Source: Winogradskyella schleiferi (GTDB lineage Bacteria; Bacteroidota; Bacteroidia; Flavobacteriales; Flavobacteriaceae). Taken from it: a DNA stretch of 64,000 bases. A model generated the notes under the pieces. The model did not search any database, was not told the DNA's origin, and saw only the letters and a list, made by a program, of their open reading frames with translations. The stretch is taken from the NCBI RefSeq assembly GCF_013394655.1, contig NZ_CP053351.1:2634501-2698500 (forward strand), given 5' to 3'. The position numbers were made by a program, and so were the translations under genes. Below are positions 58,870 through 64,000 of the stretch, piece by piece. Numbering within the stretch: the first letter of the stretch is position 1; each line of letters begins with the position of its first letter.

Positions 58870-61170
58870 CTACCAATAAAGTCTAAACATAATATTAGGT
58901 GTTATACCAATAGAATATTTTTCTATGAGCTCAATAGGATCGTCTAAACTATTGTTACCTCTATACTCTCTACTTATTAAATTTTTTCTGTTGTAAATGT
59001 TTCTAATAGACAAGCCTACTTTTCCTCTTAACTTATGACTCCTAGACATTTTAAAATTATAGGTAGATGAAAAGTCTAAGCGATGGTAAATAGGTAATTC
59101 GCCTGTATTAATACCATCGTTAAATTCTAAACCATCATTGCCTTGCTCTGCTATGGTATAAGGCTTCCCAGTTTGCCATTTCCAGCCTAATGCAACCTGT
59201 AAATTATCGACCTTATAGCTTAAAGCAGTCGAAATAGCATGCGTAACATTAGACTTAGAGTTAAAGGACTTGTTATCATTAAGACTATTAAAATGACTTC
59301 TAGAGCGATTATACGAATAACTAAACCATGAATTAAAATCATTAAATCGCTTTTTTACAAAAGCATCTAGTCCTACAACATCTTGTTGTCCTATATTAAA
59401 TGTGCTATTTTCTGGATTTAAAAAACCAAGAGATAAAGCGGTTATATTTTTTAATTTTTTATAATAGGTATCTACATCAATACTCAATCCTTGTTTTGTA
59501 TAGATAAAGCCAGTAGACACTTGTTGACTATTACTTATAGGAAACTGATTTCCATCTGCTAATCTCCATACTCTATTTTCTAGAGACAAATCACTAATAA
59601 TAGTTTCATCAATCTCACTAATGATTTGGTTCTTAATTTCACCTGTAGCTTGCCATTTCAAATTATCGGAAATAGATTTATATAAAACTATTCTTGGCTC
59701 TAATCTTACTGCATCTAATTCATTGAAATAAGTGCTTCTTAATCCGAATGAGAGATCAAAAAGTTTAGAGTTTTTATAATCGTATTGTCCATAGATACTA
59801 TGAGTTTGTACAATGCGTTCTTCAGAATCTAATATAAATAATAGGTCAGTTGTATTTAAAAAAGCATAGGCTACATCTTTTAGTGCATATTGATATCCAA
59901 AAGTATAGTTGTTTTTTTTAGAGGCATTTATTTTAATTTCGGTTGCAACTCCAGAATCATAGATAGTATTTCTTTTTTCAAAATCTGATGTTTGCTCACC
60001 ATCTTCAGTTGTAATAAAGTTATAGTTGAATTTATAATCAGAAAAATAGGCTGTTGTGGTTTGTTTTATTTTGGTATTCCAATCCACGCTCCAACCTATG
60101 CCATAGCCCAGATTTTTAGTGTTAATTCTATCATTAAATTCTTTATTTGTATCGGTTTCGTTAGATGTATAATCTAATTGATTGTCAATTGAAATAAAGC
60201 TAGCATAAAGACTATTATTGTTGTTAGGTTTATAGTTAATCTTAAAATTATAATCTAAAAATGAAAAATCATTATTACCATTCTCCGAGTTATCAATCTT
60301 AGTACTTTCAAAGACTTTATCTGCCAACTGGTTATAAGTAAACGTTTCTAACGCATCAACATAACTTCTTCTTAATGAAGCCTGAATATTCAACTTGTCT
60401 TTAATAATTGGTAACTCAATTAGAGCATCTCCATTAATGCCATTTAAGCCTAATTCAGTTCTTAACTTATTGGATATTTTAGAACTCGAAGATATATCTA
60501 TAACACTCGATAATCGTTCTCCATATCTTGCATGCGACCCATTATTTATAAATTTGATATTTGAAGTGACATTTGGGTTTAATGGAGAAATCATTCCAAA
60601 AAGATGGCCTTTATGATAAATGTTTATACCATCCCAAATGATTCTGTTTTGGTCTGAGGCTCCACCTCTTACAAAAAAACCTGTAGCTGTTTCATTAGGA
60701 CTTAATACACCTGGAAGTAATTGGATACTTTCTAAAACATCTGGCTCTGTAAGACCTGGTAATATTCCTAATTTAGAAGGTAATAGCCTATAAGACCCAT
60801 CACTATTTTTTTCTATACCTTTTGTTAAGTAACTACTAATTACAACTAAATCTAACGCGTTTACATTTATAGTTTCACTTATAAATTGATTGATAACAAT
60901 ATAGCGATTGTTTAATATTTTATAATTGAGATTCGTAGTCGCTTTTATAGCATCTAAAACCTCTAAAAGCGTTCTTTTCTTCCTAATTAATGAAATTCGT
61001 TTTTTTACGATATCATCATTTTTGAAAGAAAAAAGCACGTTATAGGTTTCTTCTACTTTGGTAAATGCATCAGTGAGGTTTTCATCATTAAATTCTATGT
61101 AAAAAGCCTCTTCTTGAGAAAAGTCTAAAAATGGGAGTAACATTAAGACAAAGACATAGATTAACCTCAT
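58870..61170 (-). CDS. TonB-dependent receptor with N-terminal STN domain
   Basis: 766 residues with a signal peptide (LIYVFVLMLLPFLDFSQ). The STN signalling domain (about 20-95) reads IEFNDENLTDAFTKVEETYNVLFSF and ISLIRKKRTLLEVLDAIKATTNLNYKILNNRYIVI. A plug domain contains PGLTEPDVLESIQLLPGVLSPNETATGFFVRGGASDQNRIIWDGINIYH. A 22-stranded barrel follows, ending MFRLYW. The STN domain passes ligand status to FecR. Substrate unknown. It starts 2 bp after the fecR stop; no CarboxypepD-like domain and no SusD partner are visible. Confidence 0.92.
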   Translation of the reverse strand: MRLIYVFVLMLLPFLDFSQEEAFYIEFNDENLTDAFTKVEETYNVLFSFKNDDIVKKRISLIRKKRTLLEVLDAIKATTNLNYKILNNRYIVINQFISETINVNALDLVVISSYLTKGIEKNSDGSYRLLPSKLGILPGLTEPDVLESIQLLPGVLSPNETATGFFVRGGASDQNRIIWDGINIYHKGHLFGMISPLNPNVTSNIKFINNGSHARYGERLSSVIDISSSSKISNKLRTELGLNGINGDALIELPIIKDKLNIQASLRRSYVDALETFTYNQLADKVFESTKIDNSENGNNDFSFLDYNFKINYKPNNNNSLYASFISIDNQLDYTSNETDTNKEFNDRINTKNLGYGIGWSVDWNTKIKQTTTAYFSDYKFNYNFITTEDGEQTSDFEKRNTIYDSGVATEIKINASKKNNYTFGYQYALKDVAYAFLNTTDLLFILDSEERIVQTHSIYGQYDYKNSKLFDLSFGLRSTYFNELDAVRLEPRIVLYKSISDNLKWQATGEIKNQIISEIDETIISDLSLENRVWRLADGNQFPISNSQQVSTGFIYTKQGLSIDVDTYYKKLKNITALSLGFLNPENSTFNIGQQDVVGLDAFVKKRFNDFNSWFSYSYNRSRSHFNSLNDNKSFNSKSNVTHAISTALSYKVDNLQVALGWKWQTGKPYTIAEQGNDGLEFNDGINTGELPIYHRLDFSSTYNFKMSRSHKLRGKVGLSIRNIYNRKNLISREYRGNNSLDDPIELIEKYSIGITPNIMFRLYW

Positions 61171-61172
61171 CT

Positions 61173-62093
61173 TTAATATCTAAGTTTAATGTTACGTTTT
61201 TCTTTTTCATTGTAGGTTATATCTAAAGCATCAAAGACTGTTTGTAAAGCGACATTGAGGTTATTATGTGGAAAACTGCCCGAGAATATTGTAGAATCGT
61301 CTATTTCAACTGAAATAAATTTAATATTGTATTGATCTTCTAACGCCGTAATTACATATTTAATTGGTACACTTTTAAATGTGCTTTCGCCATCAATCCA
61401 AGTAGGTTTAATAAACGTGGTAACAGAAGTTTCTATTGGGTTACCATTTATTTGTCTAACGCCATTATTTGGAAGTAAAATATGATCGGACTCTAAAGTC
61501 TTAACTCCCACTTTACCTTCATAGCAAACCACATCAAAAAAATCGTTAGTAGAATTTACATTAAACTGAGTTCCTAAAACCATAACAGAACCATTATCAG
61601 TACTTACCGTAAACTTTTCGCCTTTCTTAACTTTAAAATAGGCTTCACCATCTAATGTTAATGTTCTATTATTTCCCCAATTATCTTCGTTGTAAGTGAT
61701 TTTAGATTTAGCATTTAAAACAACTTCAGAACCATCTAAGAGCACAATTGTTTTTGTTTCACCAAAACCTGTTTCGAATATTACTTCATCATTTCCTAAA
61801 AAAGTAAACAGGCCAAATAGAAATATTATGGAAGCTGCAATACCAATCGACAAATATGTATAGAGTGGTTTTACCTTTGGCTTTTTGTTATTAATACGTT
61901 CTTGTATTTTAGAATAAGACATATCAATAGGTGCTTCTATTCGTTCATAGACCTCAACACCTTTTCTAATTTTAGAAAAGGCATTAAAATCATCATTACT
62001 AACTAATTCTTTTAACCGCTGATCAGAGATTTCGCCTGCTAACCATTGTGCTAAAAAAACATCTTTATCGCTATGTGTATTCTTTTCTTTCAT
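61173..62093 (-). CDS. FecR-family anti-sigma factor
   Basis: 306 residues. A cytoplasmic N-terminus (about 1-78) binds the sigma factor: KDVFLAQWLAGEISDQRLKEL. One membrane helix (79-99, YLSIGIAASIIFLFGLFTFLG) precedes the periplasmic FecR domain: TIVLLDGSEVVLNAKSKITYNEDNWGNNRTLTLDGEAYFKVKKGEKF, then VCYEGKVGVK. The C-terminal DUF4974 domain reads FKSVPIKYVITALEDQYNIKFIS. It has its own promoter-like element just upstream (62111-62137), and tonB-receptor synthesis is coupled to it. Confidence 0.93.
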   Translation of the reverse strand: MKEKNTHSDKDVFLAQWLAGEISDQRLKELVSNDDFNAFSKIRKGVEVYERIEAPIDMSYSKIQERINNKKPKVKPLYTYLSIGIAASIIFLFGLFTFLGNDEVIFETGFGETKTIVLLDGSEVVLNAKSKITYNEDNWGNNRTLTLDGEAYFKVKKGEKFTVSTDNGSVMVLGTQFNVNSTNDFFDVVCYEGKVGVKTLESDHILLPNNGVRQINGNPIETSVTTFIKPTWIDGESTFKSVPIKYVITALEDQYNIKFISVEIDDSTIFSGSFPHNNLNVALQTVFDALDITYNEKEKRNIKLRY

Positions 62094-62110
62094 TGCGTTC
62101 TATAGTTAAA

Positions 62111-62137
62111 ACAACTCACAAAATAAAAACCCTACTT
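62111..62137 (-). promoter_or_regulatory. Candidate ECF-sigma promoter of fecR and the TonB receptor
   Basis: On the minus strand AAGTAGGGTTTTTATTTT (from 62137) is followed by GTGAGTTGT (ending 62111), 17 bp before the fecR start. The same element, 25 of 27 positions identical and in the same orientation to its gene, lies upstream of the lipoprotein at 62803. GTAGGGTTTTT would be the -35 part and GAGTTGT the -10 part. It is between the sigma gene and fecR, so the sigma gene itself is not necessarily autoregulated. Confidence 0.6.
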
Positions 62138-62156
62138 ACTAAGGCTTTTTTTTAGC

Positions 62157-62669
62157 TTAAACATTTCCTATTTCTTTTCGCATTACTATCAATGCTAAAT
62201 GCATACGTTTTTCTACAGCTTTTACAGAAATATTAAGCATTTCAGAAATTTCTTTGTATTTCTTTTTTTCAATTCTATTTAATAAAAAGACTTCTTTTTG
62301 TTTTTCTGGTAAACTAGCAATAGTTCTTTCTAACTTTTCTATAAATTCTTTTTCGAGCATGATAAATTCTGGAGATTCATTAGTACCGGTTTTCTTATTA
62401 TGTTTTTCAAAGTTTTTCACTACTTTTTCATGCTTCTTTTCATTTATAAATTTATTGTTAGCGATTTTATAGAGATAACTTTTTACTTTATCAGGATCTA
62501 CTTTTTTGCAGTTTTCCCAAAGTTTTACAAATGTGTCTTGTAGAATATCCTCTGCAATTGCTATATCCTGTGTTTTAAAAAAGAGAAAGCGCCTTATATC
62601 TTTGGCGTAAGTATTATAGACAAACTCAAAAGTTTTAGAATTACATATGTTGGGTTTATCTTTAGCCAT
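62157..62669 (-). CDS. ECF RNA polymerase sigma factor
   Basis: 170 residues. Sigma region 2 (about 15-80): FEFVYNTYAKDIRRFLFFKTQDIAIAEDILQDTFVKLWENC, YLYKIANNKFINEKKHEK. Region 4 (about 115-165): FIEKLERTIASLPEKQKEVFLLNRIEKKKYKEISEMLNISVKAVEKRMHLALIVMR. The KYKEISEMLNISVKAVEKRM helix-turn-helix is typical of Bacteroidota ECF factors controlled by FecR. First gene of sigma-fecR-tonB-receptor; divergent from the Kazal-type lipoprotein. No TAnnTTTG housekeeping promoter is obvious. Confidence 0.94.
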   Translation of the reverse strand: MAKDKPNICNSKTFEFVYNTYAKDIRRFLFFKTQDIAIAEDILQDTFVKLWENCKKVDPDKVKSYLYKIANNKFINEKKHEKVVKNFEKHNKKTGTNESPEFIMLEKEFIEKLERTIASLPEKQKEVFLLNRIEKKKYKEISEMLNISVKAVEKRMHLALIVMRKEIGNV

Positions 62670-62720
62670 TTAGCTTTTAAATTATTGGTTCAAAACTATG
62701 AAAAAAATAATTTGAGAAAA

Positions 62721-62747
62721 AAGTAGGGTTTTTATTTTTCGAGTTGT
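62721..62747 (+). promoter_or_regulatory. Candidate ECF-sigma promoter of the Kazal-type lipoprotein
   Basis: AAGTAGGGTTTTTATTTT (62721-62738), TC, then GAGTTGT (62741-62747): 25 of 27 positions equal the element upstream of fecR, in the same orientation relative to the gene. It is 55 bp upstream of the ATG at 62803 and 52 bp upstream of the divergent sigma gene. Confidence 0.6.
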
Positions 62748-62802
62748 AATACTACTGATTAACCTCAACAAAATAGTTTAACCAAAAAAATTCTAAACAA
62801 AA

Positions 62803-64000
62803 ATGAAAAATTTTAAACTTCTAATTTTTAGTATGGTAATGATGCTTTTTATCTTTACATCCTGTACTAATAATGAGCCTTTTGTTGATAATCTGCAAAA
62901 CACTGAAGATAGTGAATCTATCACTGCTACTCTAGACCAATTGAGTCTACAATTTGATCTTAACGGTAATCTAAACGCTAATAACAATCCAGCCGGTAAT
63001 GTTGTTTTCGATTTTTGTTTTGATTTTGTATATCCTTTAACCCTTTCATATAATAATGGAACTATAGTTACAGTAAATAACTTAGATGACTTAGTGGATG
63101 TAATGCTTGCTTCTACAAATCAACTATACATCAATGGTATTGCTTTTCCTTTTGATGTAGAAGTTTATAATGAAACTACAAACGCTATCGAAGTTGAAAC
63201 TATTAACAATGAAGAAGAGTTTGTTAACTTAATTGAGACCTGTAATTTTGAAACTAACGAACCTTGTGAGTGCTTTGAAAATTATACTCCTGTTTGTGTA
63301 GAAATTACAGATCCTTTTGGAAACACATTTGTTATTACTTACCCAAATGCTTGTTATGCAGCTTGCGATGGATTTACAGAAGATGATTTTGTAGATGATT
63401 GCGAAGGAGATTATAATCCTAATGGTAACGATTGCTTTACTCTAATTTTCCCTTTATCAATTATTACTGACGAAAATACTACTGCAACCATAAATTCTCA
63501 AGAAGAATTAGATGCTGTAACCTATAACTCTTATTATTTCGACTTTATATATCCGATAGATATTTCGCAAAACGATGGTAATATAACAACCATTAATACG
63601 CGAGAAGAAATTGAAGCTATTTTAAATGATTGCTATGATGATAATAACCCTAACGAATGTGAAGAATGTGCAGACGAACCAATGGATATTGTATGTGTAA
63701 ATGTAGAACAGCCAGATGGCTCTAGTTATACTTATTCTTATGATAATGCTTGTTATGCAATTTGTGATGGTTATACAGAAGCAGACTTTGTCTTTTGTAA
63801 TTCTGGAAATGATCTTTGCCTACCTAGTGCTATTTCTTCTGCATTAACAGATAATACAGATTGGGCTGTAAGTGCATTCAATAATTCAAATGAATTAAGT
63901 GTGTATGAAATAACTTTTAATGCTGATGGTACTTTACAATGGATGTCTAGTGGCGTAACATTTTCTGGAACGTGGTCAGCAGAAGAAAACACAACAGCTG
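62803..64000 (+). CDS. Lipoprotein with two Kazal-like cysteine repeats (3' end outside the window)
   Basis: Open frame of at least 399 codons from 62803 to the edge. Lipoprotein signal MKNFKLLIFSMVMMLFIFTS then Cys21. Domains alternate. A beta unit (VVFDFCFDFVYPLTLSYNNG, later YYFDFIYPIDISQNDGN) is followed by a Cys repeat: CECFENYTPVC, then NACYAACDGFT (Cys155, 157, 165, 184, 188), and CEECADEPMDIVC, then NACYAICDGYT (Cys286, 289, 298, 317, 321). The PVC...NxCxAxC spacing is Kazal-like, a protease-inhibitor type fold. Then LPSAISSALTDNTDWAV... starts a further domain. Divergent from the ECF sigma gene and sharing the promoter motif of fecR. Confidence 0.8.
   Translation, partial: MKNFKLLIFSMVMMLFIFTSCTNNEPFVDNLQNTEDSESITATLDQLSLQFDLNGNLNANNNPAGNVVFDFCFDFVYPLTLSYNNGTIVTVNNLDDLVDVMLASTNQLYINGIAFPFDVEVYNETTNAIEVETINNEEEFVNLIETCNFETNEPCECFENYTPVCVEITDPFGNTFVITYPNACYAACDGFTEDDFVDDCEGDYNPNGNDCFTLIFPLSIITDENTTATINSQEELDAVTYNSYYFDFIYPIDISQNDGNITTINTREEIEAILNDCYDDNNPNECEECADEPMDIVCVNVEQPDGSSYTYSYDNACYAICDGYTEADFVFCNSGNDLCLPSAISSALTDNTDWAVSAFNNSNELSVYEITFNADGTLQWMSSGVTFSGTWSAEENTTA

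Noticed and set aside
62793..62987. Minus-strand frames under the Kazal-type lipoprotein (also 63771-63992)
   Set aside because: Shadows of the long open plus-strand frame that runs off the window.
1..64000. tRNA or rRNA genes
   Set aside because: No T-loop (GGTTCGAATCC-like) or acceptor pattern was found by eye; a covariance scan would be decisive.

Overview
The window is a low-GC bacterial chromosome segment from a member of the Flavobacteriaceae (Bacteroidota). This is inferred from the gene families: a type 9 secretion C-terminal domain, an ECF sigma/FecR/TonB-receptor trio, LytTR regulators with LytS-like kinases, DUF3822, DUF4421, a KdnB-type Kdo oxidase, an LpxR-like deacylase and a MoxR/DUF58 locus. 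Bacteroidota-type promoter elements (TAnnTTTG) and frequent TTG starts fit this. No rRNA or tRNA gene was found.

Layout. 1-1200: the ribosomal operon rpsF-rpsR-rplI (minus). 1.3-4.8 kb: an orphan LytTR regulator, a 30-bp perfect inverted repeat and priA. 4.8-10 kb: secreted and surface proteins, including a T9SS cargo made of three tandem repeats. 10.1-12.8 kb: a TPR-containing LytS-type kinase with its LytTR partner. 12.8-28.6 kb: housekeeping genes (YihY, nadC, rlmH, hpf, rdgB, tfoX-like, a DUF1624 acyltransferase, PlsC-like, kdnB, a HAD phosphatase, kdsB, an SF1 helicase, a DUF3822-rsmD operon), with a decayed chloramphenicol acetyltransferase-like pseudogene between kdnB and the HAD gene. 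28.9-35.8 kb: a 1320-residue AsmA-like protein, a lipoprotein, a GNAT and an LpxR-like outer membrane deacylase.

35.9-48 kb is an accessory region. Single genes or short operons are separated by about 90-140 bp imperfect inverted repeats that look like cassette attachment sites without an integrase in the window. They are invaded by a frameshifted IS110-family element, a transposase-less remnant of the same element, and an IS3 element with a nonsense mutation. The cargo is a Crp-RibA-DoxX-DODA-NmrA operon, a duplicated cupredoxin-like lipoprotein, an M24 protein with a degenerate metal site, a transglutaminase, two tiny membrane proteins (one resembling part of cytochrome oxidase subunit I) and a TraB/TIKI-like protein.

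48.6-58.1 kb: a DUF4421 barrel, a GNAT, a TRIC-type channel, then a divergent RDD gene and a six-gene operon (SpoIIM, membrane protein, DUF4129-like, DUF4350, MoxR, DUF58). 58.4-64 kb: a DUF2141 protein, then an ECF sigma-FecR-TonB receptor system divergent from a large lipoprotein with two Kazal-like cysteine repeats that runs off the window. A 27-bp bipartite sequence, identical at 25 positions, lies upstream of both fecR and this lipoprotein and is the likely promoter read by the ECF sigma factor. It links the receptor and the lipoprotein in one regulon and is the strongest new observation here.
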